This document shows positions 19,063 to 34,525 of a stretch of DNA of 64,000 bases, piece after piece. The notes beneath the pieces were generated by a model, which saw nothing but the letters and a program-made list of their open reading frames with translations, ran no database searches and had not been told where the DNA came from. The DNA is from a bacterium (GTDB lineage: Bacteria > Bacillota > Bacilli > Lactobacillales > Streptococcaceae). The stretch is from positions 1 through 64,000 of the forward strand of contig CAJNBS010000006.1 of assembly GCA_905221065.1 (NCBI GenBank), read 5' to 3'. How positions within the stretch are numbered: the first letter of the stretch is position 1; each line of letters starts with the position of its first letter. Made by a program: the position numbers and the translations under genes.

Positions 19063-20043
19063 ATGAAAAATCCAGCTTTGTTAGAAGAAATCAAGACTTA
19101 TAAAGGAAGAGATGAGGTTCCAGAAGACTTTGATATTTTCTGGGATGAGGAAGTGAAAAAAGTTTCCACACTTCCAGCCTACCAGTTGGAGGAAAGAGAT
19201 TTCCATATTCCCCAAGTCAAGTGCTTTGAGCTCACTTTTGAAGGAACTAATGCAGGCAAGGTCTATGCACGCGTTGTTCTTCCAAAGAGTGAGGAGAAGG
19301 TTCCGCTAATCTTCCATTTCCATGGTTATATGGGACGTGGCTGGGACTGGGCCGACATGCTGGCGTTCACTGTGGCTGGTTACGGTGTTGTTTCCATGGA
19401 TGTGCGGGGGCAGTCAGGTTACTCGCAAGATGGCTTGCGTTCTCCTCTAGGAAATACCGTTAAGGGGCATATCATCCGTGGTGCTGTGGAAGGTCGGGAG
19501 CACCTCTTTTACAAGGATGTTTATCTTGATATTTACCAGTTGGTCGAAATTGTTGCCAGTTTGCCTGAGGTGGATGAGAAGCGACTTTCTAGCTATGGTG
19601 CCTCACAAGGAGGGGCCTTAGCCTTGGTTGCAGCAGCACTCAATCCACGGATTCAGAAAACAGTTTCCATCTATCCCTTCTTGTCAGACTTTAGACGGGT
19701 TCTTGAGATTGGGAATACCAGCGAGGCTTACGACGAACTTTTCCGTTATTTCAAGTTTCACGATCCCTTCCATGAAACTGAGGAGGAAATCATGGCGACC
19801 CTGGCCTATATCGATGTGAAAAATCTTGCCCATCGTATCAAGGGTGAGGTCAAGATGATTACGGGCTTGGATGATGATGTTTGCTATCCTATTACCCAGT
19901 TTGCAATTTATAATCGTCTGACCTGCGATAAGGTTTATCGCATCATGCCTGAGTATGCTCACGAAGCCATGAATGTTTTTGTTAATGACCAAGTCTACAA
20001 CTGGCTCTGTGGTAGTGAGATTCCTTTTAAGTATGTGAAGTGA
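19063..20043 (+). CDS. axe1: Acetyl esterase (acetyl xylan esterase / cephalosporin-C deacetylase family)
   Basis: 326-aa alpha/beta hydrolase of carbohydrate esterase family 7. The nucleophile serine lies in YGASQGG, an acidic residue in GLDDDVCYP and the histidine in YAHEAM, the expected triad order. There is no signal peptide, so it acts in the cytoplasm on imported acetylated sugars. Standing between recG and the sialidase with a shared upstream motif, it may deacetylate O-acetylated sialic acid or other glycans; that is inference. Its start follows AAAAGGAGCATGAT. Confidence 0.88.
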   Translation: MKNPALLEEIKTYKGRDEVPEDFDIFWDEEVKKVSTLPAYQLEERDFHIPQVKCFELTFEGTNAGKVYARVVLPKSEEKVPLIFHFHGYMGRGWDWADMLAFTVAGYGVVSMDVRGQSGYSQDGLRSPLGNTVKGHIIRGAVEGREHLFYKDVYLDIYQLVEIVASLPEVDEKRLSSYGASQGGALALVAAALNPRIQKTVSIYPFLSDFRRVLEIGNTSEAYDELFRYFKFHDPFHETEEEIMATLAYIDVKNLAHRIKGEVKMITGLDDDVCYPITQFAIYNRLTCDKVYRIMPEYAHEAMNVFVNDQVYNWLCGSEIPFKYVK

Positions 20044-20049
20044 TGAATG

Positions 20050-20069
20050 AGAGAGCCCGGTAGCTCTCT
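20050..20069 (+). terminator. Weak terminator after axe1
   Basis: AGAGAGC-CCGGTA-GCTCTCT perfect 7-bp stem; only a mixed AT tail follows. Confidence 0.5.
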
Positions 20070-20316
20070 GATATATTCCCCTTCTAGCAGATAGTGAAAA
20101 ATAAAAATTCACTAGAAACTATAGGAGGAGTTTTCACTTATTTACAAATTATTGTTTATTATATGGCTAGAATTGTATGGGAAGTTCTAAATAGTTCTTC
20201 AATTCAAATTTCTACATAAGTCAGAACATATATCCAATTATATATATCTATATCTCAAAATGCCATTCTTTTTTATGTTTTAAAATAATTTGATGAATGA
20301 AATTTATATCCAATAA

Positions 20317-20345
20317 TTGCAAGCGATTCAAGCTTGTGTTATATT
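20317..20345 (+). promoter_or_regulatory. Sialidase promoter with overlapping cre-like site
   Basis: -35 TTGCAA (20317-20322), 17-bp spacer, -10 TATATT (20340-20345). The -35 is part of TTGCAAGCGATTCAA, which matches the TGNAANCG core of catabolite-responsive elements. This suggests CcpA repression when preferred sugars are present. Confidence 0.6.
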
Positions 20346-20500
20346 GTAAGAGTGAGTCTAAAACTTAAAGGAATAATATATATTAAAAATAGATTATATA
20401 TTGAAAGTCGTGTAGTAGGAAGGAGGATGAAGCTGCAGGACTCATTAAGTTGTTTGGAATTCTAATGCACAAATTAACTTTGAAAGTTAAAGTGAGGTAA

Positions 20501-26449
<5,949 letters not shown>

Positions 26450-26492
26450 TTTGTCTACAGTTGTTCGTTGAACTTTTAGGTTCATATAAAAT

Positions 26493-26540
26493 AAACCAGT
26501 CTAGAATCCTGTAAAAAGATGAGAATTCTAGACTGGTTTT
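26493..26540 (+). terminator. Terminator after the sialidase gene
   Basis: AAACCAGTCTAGAAT pairs with ATTCTAGACTGGTTT (15 bp) and a T-rich end follows. Confidence 0.92.
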
Positions 26541-26587
26541 ATAATAAGATTTGTAATTGTGAGTAATAGATACGGATATTTATGTTA

Positions 26588-26605
26588 TCTGAAACTACTT
26601 TCAGA
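26588..26605. promoter_or_regulatory. Putative NanR operator upstream of nanE
   Basis: TCTGAAA-CTAC-TTTCAGA, a perfect 7-bp inverted repeat. The same 16-base core lies at 32161 before the lyase gene, and both are 72 bp from the start of the -35. A second half-site GAAACT lies 43 bp downstream in each (26631 and 32204). Confidence 0.6.
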
Positions 26606-26659
26606 AACAGCTGTTCTATAAAATACTTTTGAAACTGGAATCTATCCTACTACAAAGTA

Positions 26660-26688
26660 TTGAAAGCGCTTCACAAATGATATATAAT
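26660..26688 (+). promoter_or_regulatory. nanE promoter with cre-like -35
   Basis: -35 TTGAAA (26660-26665), 17-bp spacer, -10 TATAAT (26683-26688). TTGAAAGCGCTTCA over the -35 is cre-like. Confidence 0.8.
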
Positions 26689-26722
26689 AAACTCATAAGA
26701 ACAAAGAAAAGGAGGAAAGAGG

Positions 26723-27421
26723 ATGCCACAGATTACTAAAGAAGCCTTGATTGCACAAATCAAAGATGGAATCATCGTTTCTTGTCAGGCCCTTCCTCAC
26801 GAACCGCTTTATATAGAAGCGGGAGGAGTCATTCCCTTACTGGTCAAAGCGGCCGAGCAAGGTGGAGCAGTCGGTATCCGAGCAAACAGTGTTCGCGATA
26901 TCAAGGAAATCAAGGAGGTTACAAAACTTCCAATCATTGGGATAATTAAACGAGATTATCCACCGCAAGAGCCTTTCATCACGGCTACGATGAAAGAAGT
27001 TGATGAATTGGCAGAACTCGACATCGAGGTGATTGCTCTGGATTGTACCAAGCGTGAACGCTACGATGGTTTGGAGATTCAAGAGTTCATTCGTCAGGTT
27101 AAGGAGAAATATCCTAACCAGCTTTTGATGGCAGACACCAGTACTTTTGAAGAAGGACTAGCAGCTGTTGAAGCAGGAATTGACTTTGTCGGAACAACCT
27201 TATCAGGATATACATCTTACAGTCCAAAAGTGGATGGTCCTGATTTTGAATTAATCAAAAAACTCTGTGATGCCGGTGTAGATGTCATTGCAGAAGGGAA
27301 AATTCATACACCAGAACAAGCCAAACAAATCCTTGGATATGGAGTGAGAGGTATCGTTGTTGGTGGCGCTATTACTAGACCAAAAGAGATTACAGAACGC
27401 TTCGTTGCTGGTCTTAAATAA
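26723..27421 (+). CDS. nanE: N-acetylmannosamine-6-phosphate 2-epimerase
   Basis: 232-aa TIM-barrel enzyme of the NanE family that converts ManNAc-6-P to GlcNAc-6-P, the last sialic-acid-specific step. Family motifs: [29 protein letters not shown] and [24 protein letters not shown] precedes the ATG. It heads the operon with the transporter genes, 112 bp before satA. Confidence 0.96.
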   Translation: MPQITKEALIAQIKDGIIVSCQALPHEPLYIEAGGVIPLLVKAAEQGGAVGIRANSVRDIKEIKEVTKLPIIGIIKRDYPPQEPFITATMKEVDELAELDIEVIALDCTKRERYDGLEIQEFIRQVKEKYPNQLLMADTSTFEEGLAAVEAGIDFVGTTLSGYTSYSPKVDGPDFELIKKLCDAGVDVIAEGKIHTPEQAKQILGYGVRGIVVGGAITRPKEITERFVAGLK

Positions 27422-27431
27422 CACAATTTAA

Positions 27432-28862
<1,431 letters not shown>

Positions 28863-28882
28863 GCACTAAATCAGATTGATCC

Positions 28883-28931
28883 CTCCCTTTTCCCTGTGCA
28901 TAGTCTATGTAAGAAAAGGGAGGATTTTGTT
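28883..28931 (+). terminator. Intra-operon terminator/attenuator between satA and satB
   Basis: CCTCCCTTTTC pairs with GAAAAGGGAGG and is followed by ATTTTGTTT. It would let the binding protein be made in excess of the permeases and may stabilise the satA end of the mRNA. Confidence 0.8.
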
Positions 28932-29062
28932 TGAAATGTAAGGAACTGTCACGAAATTAAAATGAAGTTCTTACATAAGCGAATCTTAAAAAATTTCATT
29001 TTGATTTTAAAACAGTTCAAGAAAGTCAAAAAATTATTCTATTTGAAAGAGAGGTGCCGACT

Positions 29063-29950
29063 GTGAAAGTCAATAAAATTCGTATGCGGGAAACAGTGAT
29101 TTCCTACGCTTTCCTAGCACCAGTGTTGTTCTTCTTTGTCATCTTTGTATTGGCTCCTATGGTGATGGGATTCATTACAAGTTTCTTTAATTACTCTATG
29201 ACAAACTTTGAGTTTGTAGGCTTAAACAACTATATCCGTATGTTTAAAGACCCTGTCTTTATGAAGTCTTTGATCAACACGGTTATCCTGGTTATTGGAT
29301 CTGTACCAGTTGTTGTTCTATTCTCGCTCTTTGTAGCATCGCAGACCTATCATCAAAATGCCATTGCCAGATCCTTCTACCGTTTCGTCTTCTTCCTTCC
29401 TGTTGTAACGGGTAGTGTTGCCGTAACAGTTGTTTGGAAATGGATCTATGACCCACTATCAGGGATTCTAAACTTTGTCCTCAAGTCAAGTCATATCATC
29501 AGCCAGAACATTTCTTGGCTGGGAGACAAACACTGGGCTTTGATGGCGATTATGATTATCCTTTTGACAACTTCAGTTGGTCAGCCGATTATCCTTTATA
29601 TCGCTGCTATGGGGAATATTGACAATTCATTAGTTGAAGCGGCGCGTGTCGACGGTGCAACTGAATTTCAAGTTTTCTGGAAGATTAAATGGCCAAGCCT
29701 TCTTCCAACAACTCTTTACATCGCAATCATCACAACAATCAACTCATTCCAATGTTTCGCCTTGATTCAGCTTTTGACATCTGGTGGTCCAAACTACTCA
29801 ACAAGTACACTTATGTACTACCTTTACGAAAAAGCCTTCCAATTGACAGAATACGGCTATGCCAACACAATTGGTGTCTTCTTGGCAGTCATGATTGCAA
29901 TCGTAAGCTTTGTTCAATTTAAAGTACTTGGAAACGACGTAGAATACTAA
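29063..29950 (+). CDS. satB: Sialic acid ABC transporter permease
   Basis: 295-aa MalF-type membrane subunit with about six helices. The cytoplasmic EAA loop that contacts the ATPase is EAARVDGATEFQVFWKIKWPSL. I take GTG 29063 (MKVNKIRMRET) with AGAGAGG 8 bases upstream; a GTG at 29054 lies too close to that site. It forms the heterodimeric channel with the next gene. Confidence 0.93.
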   Translation: MKVNKIRMRETVISYAFLAPVLFFFVIFVLAPMVMGFITSFFNYSMTNFEFVGLNNYIRMFKDPVFMKSLINTVILVIGSVPVVVLFSLFVASQTYHQNAIARSFYRFVFFLPVVTGSVAVTVVWKWIYDPLSGILNFVLKSSHIISQNISWLGDKHWALMAIMIILLTTSVGQPIILYIAAMGNIDNSLVEAARVDGATEFQVFWKIKWPSLLPTTLYIAIITTINSFQCFALIQLLTSGGPNYSTSTLMYYLYEKAFQLTEYGYANTIGVFLAVMIAIVSFVQFKVLGNDVEY

Positions 29951-29965
29951 AGAAAGGAGACAGCT

Positions 29966-30805
29966 ATGCAATCTACAGAAAAAAAACCATTAACAGCCTT
30001 TACTGTTATTTCAACAATCATTTTGCTCTTGTTGACTGTGCTGTTTATCTTTCCATTCTACTGGATTTTGACAGGGGCATTCAAATCACAACCTGATACA
30101 ATCGTTATTCCTCCTCAGTGGTTCCCTAAAATGCCAACCATGGAAAACTTCCAACAACTCATGGTACAAAACCCTGCTATGCAATGGATGTGGAACTCAG
30201 TATTTATCTCATTGGTAACCATGTTCTTAGTCTGTGCGACTTCATCTCTAGCAGGTTATGTATTGGCTAAAAAACGTTTCTATGGTCAACGTATCCTATT
30301 TGCTATCTTTATCGCTGCTATGGCTCTTCCAAAACAAGTTGTCCTTGTACCATTGGTACGTATCGTCAACTTCATGGGAATCCATGATACACTTTGGGCA
30401 GTTATCTTGCCTTTGATTGGATGGCCATTCGGTGTCTTCCTTATGAAACAATTCAGCGAAAACATCCCAACAGAGTTACTTGAATCAGCTAAAATCGACG
30501 GTTGTGGTGAGATTCGTACCTTCTGGAGCGTAGCCTTCCCAATTGTGAAACCAGGATTTGCAGCCCTTGCAATCTTCACTTTCATCAATACTTGGAACGA
30601 CTACTTCATGCAGTTGGTTATGTTGACTTCACGTCAAAACTTGACTATCTCACTCGGGGTTGCGACCATGCAAGCCGAAATGGCAACCAACTATGGTTTG
30701 ATTATGGCAGGTGCAGCTCTTGCAGCAGTGCCAATCGTAACAGTCTTCCTTGTCTTCCAAAAATCCTTCACACAGGGTATTACTATGGGAGCTGTTAAAG
30801 GATAA
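29966..30805 (+). CDS. satC: Sialic acid ABC transporter permease
   Basis: 279-aa MalG-type subunit with about six helices and the EAA-like loop ESAKIDGCGEIRTFWSVAFP. AAGAAAGGAGACAGCT precedes its ATG, 15 bp after satB. Its TAA stop abuts a RUP repeat: the element begins with the last A of the stop codon. Confidence 0.93.
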   Translation: MQSTEKKPLTAFTVISTIILLLLTVLFIFPFYWILTGAFKSQPDTIVIPPQWFPKMPTMENFQQLMVQNPAMQWMWNSVFISLVTMFLVCATSSLAGYVLAKKRFYGQRILFAIFIAAMALPKQVVLVPLVRIVNFMGIHDTLWAVILPLIGWPFGVFLMKQFSENIPTELLESAKIDGCGEIRTFWSVAFPIVKPGFAALAIFTFINTWNDYFMQLVMLTSRQNLTISLGVATMQAEMATNYGLIMAGAALAAVPIVTVFLVFQKSFTQGITMGAVKG

Positions 30806-30909
30806 TACTCTGCGAAAATCGAATTCAAACTATGTCAGCGTCACCTTGCCGTACTCAAGTACAGCCTGCGGCTAGCTTCCTAGTTTGCTCTTCAATTTTC
30901 ATTGAGTAT
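30805..30909 (+). repeat. RUP-type repeat element (copy 1)
   Basis: 105 bp that begin ATACTC and end GAGTAT, with a central palindrome GTACTCAAGTAC, as in the pneumococcal RUP family, non-autonomous elements thought to use an IS630-type transposase and TA targets. It is preceded by TA of the satC stop codon. Confidence 0.85.
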
Positions 30910-30925
30910 AAAAGAATATAGAGTT

Positions 30926-30985
30926 ATAAGTGTCTACAAAATGGAGGGTATGGAGTTACTTTATGAAGTTTTGTTAGACACTTAT
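30926..30985 (+). repeat. Inverted repeat of unknown role
   Basis: ATAAGTGTCTACAAAA pairs with TTTTGTTAGACACTTAT around a 27-nt loop, giving a long stem with one bulged base. It lacks a T-run. It stands in the leader of the YhcH-like gene, just after the RUP. A 22-codon frame (30941-31009) overlaps its right arm. Confidence 0.6.
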
Positions 30986-31032
30986 CAACTTAAGAATGAT
31001 TTTAGTTAACTATCAGAAACGAAGGAAAGAGT

Positions 31033-31485
31033 ATGATTTTTGACGATTTGAAAAACATCACCTTTTACAAAGGGATCCATCCCAATTTAGACAAGGCTAT
31101 CGACTATCTCTACCAACATCGTAAAGATTCATTTGAGCTAGGTAAGTATGAGATTGACGGGGACAAGGTCTTTCTAGTTGTTCAGGAAAATGTCCTCAAT
31201 CAAGCTGAAAATGATCAATTTGAGCATCATAAAAACTATGCAGACTTGCATTTGCTGGTAGATGGGCATGAATATTCAAGCTACGGTTCACGTGTCAAAG
31301 ATGAAGCAGTAGCATTCGACGAAGCGAGTGACATTGGTTTTGTTCATTGTCATGAAAACTACCCACTCTTGTTGGGTTATCACAATTTTGCGATTTTCTT
31401 CCCAGGAGAACCACACCAGCCGAATGGCTATGCAGGTATGGAAGAGAAGGTTCGCAAATATCTCTTTAAAATTTTGATTGATTAA
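31033..31485 (+). CDS. YhcH/YjgK/YiaL family protein
   Basis: 150-aa cupin-fold protein of the YhcH family, seen in sialic acid operons of many bacteria. The E. coli member (NanQ) is reported to speed anomer conversion of sialic acid. Metal-ligand type motifs visible are HKNYADLHLLVDGHE and FFPGEPHQP. A good AAGGAAAGAGT ribosome site precedes. Conversion of alpha- to beta-sialic acid for the lyase is the best guess. Confidence 0.88.
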   Translation: MIFDDLKNITFYKGIHPNLDKAIDYLYQHRKDSFELGKYEIDGDKVFLVVQENVLNQAENDQFEHHKNYADLHLLVDGHEYSSYGSRVKDEAVAFDEASDIGFVHCHENYPLLLGYHNFAIFFPGEPHQPNGYAGMEEKVRKYLFKILID

Positions 31486-31504
31486 AAAATCAGGAGGAGC
31501 AAAC

Positions 31505-32149
31505 ATGGCACAAAAAGGAGTAAGCCTTATCAAGGCAGCATTTGATACAGACAACTTTCTCATGCGTTTTAGTGAAAAGGTCTTGGATATCGTCACAGCC
31601 AATCTTCTTTTTGTCGTTTCTTGTTTGCCCATCGTGACGATTGGAGTGGCTAAAATCAGCCTCTATGAGACCATGTTTGAGATTAAGAAGAGTAGACGTG
31701 TGCCTGTCTTTAAAATCTATCTAAGAGCTTTCAAGCAAAATCTGAAACTAGGTCTTCAGTTAGGTCTGCTTGAGTTAGGCATTGTTTTGTTGAGTCTTCT
31801 AGACCTCTATCTCTTCTGGGGGCAGACAGCTATGCCTTTCCAAATGGTGAAAGCTATTTGTCTAGGCATTCTTATCTTCCTCACTATCGTGATGCTGGCT
31901 AGCTATCCGATCGCTGCGCGCTATGATTTAACTTGGAAAGAAGTGTTACAAAAAGGGCTGATCTTGGCAAGTTTTAACTTTCCTTGGTTCTTCCTCATGT
32001 TAGCCATTCTTGTCCTCATTGTGATGGTTCTTTATCTGTCCGCCTTCAATCTACTTTTGGGTGGCTCAGCCTTCCTACTTTTTGGATTTGGACTATTGGT
32101 CTTTATCCAGACTGGATTGATGGAGAAAATTTTTGCAAAATACGAATAG
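31505..32149 (+). CDS. DUF624 (YesL-like) membrane protein
   Basis: 214-aa membrane protein with about five helices, of the YesL family that accompanies sugar ABC transporters and glycan operons in Firmicutes. No catalytic motif is seen. CAGGAGGAGCAAAC precedes ATG 31505; an upstream TTG that overlaps the previous gene is rejected. It may assist transporter assembly, but its role is unknown. Confidence 0.8.
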   Translation: MAQKGVSLIKAAFDTDNFLMRFSEKVLDIVTANLLFVVSCLPIVTIGVAKISLYETMFEIKKSRRVPVFKIYLRAFKQNLKLGLQLGLLELGIVLLSLLDLYLFWGQTAMPFQMVKAICLGILIFLTIVMLASYPIAARYDLTWKEVLQKGLILASFNFPWFFLMLAILVLIVMVLYLSAFNLLLGGSAFLLFGFGLLVFIQTGLMEKIFAKYE

Positions 32150-32160
32150 GATTGCTTGTT

Positions 32161-32178
32161 TCTGAAACTACTTTCAAG
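32161..32178. promoter_or_regulatory. Putative NanR operator upstream of the lyase
   Basis: TCTGAAACTACTTTCAAG repeats the nanE site with two changes at the right end, at the same 72-bp distance from the -35. Confidence 0.6.
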
Positions 32179-32232
32179 CTTTAAACATTTCAAAATTCAT
32201 ATCGAAACTAAAATCTAAGTGTACACCAGATA

Positions 32233-32261
32233 TTGAAAGCGATTTTCACAAGGTGTATACT
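32233..32261 (+). promoter_or_regulatory. Lyase promoter with cre-like -35
   Basis: -35 TTGAAA (32233-32238), 17-bp spacer, -10 TATACT (32256-32261). TTGAAAGCGATTTTCA over the -35 is cre-like. Confidence 0.8.
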
Positions 32262-32321
32262 AAACACGTAAAGAATAAATTCTGCTTCTGGCAGAAAAAA
32301 AGAAATCTTAGGAGAAAATCT

Positions 32322-33239
32322 ATGTCAGATTTAAAAAAATACGAAGGTGTCATTCCAGCCTTCTACGCATGTTATGATGATCAAGGAGAAGTAAGTTCAG
32401 AGCGTACGCGTGCTTTGGTTCAATACTTCATTGATAAAGGTGTTCAAGGTCTTTATGTCAATGGTTCTTCTGGTGAATGTATCTACCAAAGCGTTGAAGA
32501 CCGTAAATTGATTTTGGAAGAAGTCATGGCAGTTGCCAAAGGGAAATTAACCATCATTGCTCATGTTGCTTGCAACAATACCAAAGACAGTATGGAACTT
32601 GCTCGCCACGCAGAAAGTTTGGGTGTTGATGCCATTGCAACGATTCCACCGATTTACTTCCGCTTGCCAGAATACTCAGTTGCTAAATACTGGAACGATA
32701 TCAGTTCTTCAGCTCCAAACACAGACTACGTGATTTACAACATTCCTCAGTTAGCAGGGGTTGCTTTGACTCCAAGTCTATACATTGAAATGTTGAAGAA
32801 TCCTCGTGTTATCGGTGTTAAGAACTCTTCTATGCCAGTTCAAGATATCCAAACCTTTGTCAGCCTTGGTGGAGAAGATCATATCGTCTTTAATGGTCCA
32901 GATGAACAGTTCCTAGGTGGACGCCTCATGGGTGCTAAGGCTGGTATCGGTGGTACTTATGGTGCTATGCCAGAACTCTTCTTGAAACTCAACCAATTGA
33001 TTGCGGACAAAGACCTAGAAACAGCGCGTGAATTGCAGTATGCAATCAATGCAATCATTGGTAAACTCACTTCTGCACATGGAAATATGTATGGTGTCAT
33101 TAAAGAAGTCTTGAAGATCAATGAAGGACTTAACATCGGATCAGTTCGTTCTCCACTGACACCAGTGACTGAAGAAGATCGTCCAGTTGTAGAAGCAGCT
33201 GCAGCCTTGATTCGTGAAACCAAGGAGCGCTTCCTCTAA
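32322..33239 (+). CDS. npl: N-acetylneuraminate lyase
   Basis: 305-aa class I aldolase of the DapA/NanA fold that splits sialic acid into ManNAc and pyruvate. The GSSGE substrate loop, the tyrosine of YVIYNIP and the Schiff-base lysine of VIGVKNSS are all present. ATG 32322 with TTAGGAGAAAATCT is chosen over an upstream extension. It is followed 17 bp later by the kinase gene. To avoid confusion with the sialidase it is not called nanA here. Confidence 0.95.
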   Translation: MSDLKKYEGVIPAFYACYDDQGEVSSERTRALVQYFIDKGVQGLYVNGSSGECIYQSVEDRKLILEEVMAVAKGKLTIIAHVACNNTKDSMELARHAESLGVDAIATIPPIYFRLPEYSVAKYWNDISSSAPNTDYVIYNIPQLAGVALTPSLYIEMLKNPRVIGVKNSSMPVQDIQTFVSLGGEDHIVFNGPDEQFLGGRLMGAKAGIGGTYGAMPELFLKLNQLIADKDLETARELQYAINAIIGKLTSAHGNMYGVIKEVLKINEGLNIGSVRSPLTPVTEEDRPVVEAAAALIRETKERFL

Positions 33240-33256
33240 TCCATAAGGAGGTATTT

Positions 33257-34141
33257 ATGACACACTACGTTGCAATTGATATCGGTGGAACTAATATCAA
33301 ATATGGTTTGATCGACCAAGAAGGCCAACTTGTTGAATCGCATGAAATGCCAACTGAGGCGTATAAAGGTGGACCTCATATCTTACAAAAGACCAAAGAT
33401 ATCGTAGCCAGCTATTTAGAACAAGGCCCAGTAGCAGGTGTTGCTATTTCTTCTGCGGGGATGGTGGATCCAGCTAAGGGTGAGATTTTCTATGCTGGGC
33501 CTCAGATTCCCGACTATGCAGGAACTCAGTTCAAGAAGGAAATCGAGACTAGCTTTAATATTCCTTGTGAAATTGAAAATGATGTCAACTGTGCAGGTTT
33601 GGCTGAAGCGGTATCTGGTTCAGGCAAGGGAGCGAGTGTCACTCTTTGCTTGACTATTGGAACAGGTATCGGGGGTTGCTTGATTATGGATGGGAAAGTT
33701 TTCCATGGATTTAGCAATTCAGCCTGTGAAGTTGGTTATATGCATATGCAGGATGGATCTTTCCAAGACTTAGCCTCTACGACAGCCTTGGTGGAGTATG
33801 TAGCAGCAGCTCATGGAGATTCAGTTGATCAGTGGAATGGCCGACGCATCTTTAAGGAAGCTACAGAAGGCAACAAAATCTGTATGGCTGGCATTGACCG
33901 CATGGTAGACTACCTTGGAAAAGGTCTGGCAAATATTTGCTACGTTGCCAATCCTGAAGTGGTCATTCTCGGTGGTGGTATCATGGGACAAGAGGCTATC
34001 CTCAAACCGAAGATCCGTACAGCCTTAAAAGATGCCTTGGTACCAAGTCTAGCCGAAAAAACACGATTAGAATTTGCCCATCACCAAAACACAGCAGGTA
34101 TGTTGGGTGCCTACTACCATTTCAAGACAAAACAATCCTAG
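33257..34141 (+). CDS. nanK: ROK family sugar kinase, probable ManNAc kinase
   Basis: 294 aa. The ATP-binding AIDIGGTNIKYG opens the protein, and the ROK motifs IENDVNCAGLAE and CLTIGTGIGG follow. Placed directly after the lyase it should phosphorylate ManNAc to ManNAc-6-P, the substrate of NanE. The cysteine-rich ROK zinc motif is not obvious. Its TAG stop lies in the left arm of the terminator that follows. Confidence 0.88.
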   Translation: MTHYVAIDIGGTNIKYGLIDQEGQLVESHEMPTEAYKGGPHILQKTKDIVASYLEQGPVAGVAISSAGMVDPAKGEIFYAGPQIPDYAGTQFKKEIETSFNIPCEIENDVNCAGLAEAVSGSGKGASVTLCLTIGTGIGGCLIMDGKVFHGFSNSACEVGYMHMQDGSFQDLASTTALVEYVAAAHGDSVDQWNGRRIFKEATEGNKICMAGIDRMVDYLGKGLANICYVANPEVVILGGGIMGQEAILKPKIRTALKDALVPSLAEKTRLEFAHHQNTAGMLGAYYHFKTKQS

Positions 34142-34168
34142 TTTGGTTCAACCAAACTAGGATTTTCT
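34134..34168 (+). terminator. Terminator after the ROK kinase (copy 1 of a direct repeat)
   Basis: CCTAGTTTGG-TTCAA-CCAAACTAGG then ATTTTCT. The same 35 bases recur at 34904 with two compensating changes. Confidence 0.9.
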
Positions 34169-34180
34169 AATCAAATCCTC

Positions 34181-34210
34181 TTGACTTTCTTTATAATTGT
34201 GAGATAATAA
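34181..34210 (+). promoter_or_regulatory. Promoter of the RelBE module
   Basis: -35 TTGACT (34181-34186) and -10 GATAAT (34203-34208, spacer 16) or TAATAA (34205-34210, spacer 18); AAAGGAATT then precedes the antitoxin start. Confidence 0.65.
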
Positions 34211-34237
34211 ATAAAATACATAAAGGAATTATATAAA

Positions 34238-34525
34238 ATGGCTATAGCAAATTCAAGTAAAGTTGTGACCTTCCAAGCTAATAGAGAATTAGTAAATGAT
34301 GCCATGGAAGTGTTAAAAGAAAAAAATCTCTCTCTTTCATCGGCACTCAGATTATTTTTAAAGAATGTTGCCGTAACAAATGAAGTAGATTTACTGAGTG
34401 AAGAGGAATTGGAGAAGGAGTACTTGTTTAGACAATTACAAGCAGAAGTTCAAGAAAGTTATGCCAAGATTGAGGCTGGAAATTACTTGACAGATGAGGA
34501 TGTCGTGACACGCTATGAATTATAA
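34238..34525 (+). CDS. RelB/DinJ family antitoxin
   Basis: 95 aa. Residues about 8-45 (VVTFQANRELVNDAMEVLKEK, LSLSSALRLFL) form the ribbon-helix-helix DNA-binding part of RelB/DinJ antitoxins. The acidic C-terminus should wrap the toxin. It overlaps the toxin gene by 11 bases, antitoxin first, as in type II modules. It probably represses its own promoter at 34181. Confidence 0.88.
   Translation: MAIANSSKVVTFQANRELVNDAMEVLKEKNLSLSSALRLFLKNVAVTNEVDLLSEEELEKEYLFRQLQAEVQESYAKIEAGNYLTDEDVVTRYEL

Noticed and set aside
20428..20466. Short frame MKLQDSLSCLEF in the sialidase leader, after GGAAGGAGG
   Set aside because: The purine-rich site is only a few bases from the ATG and the frame has 12 codons. 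It may be a leader peptide, but nothing supports translation.
30805..30909. RUP copies as BOX elements or complete insertion sequences
   Set aside because: They lack the BOX A-B-C modules and encode no transposase; ends and length fit RUP.
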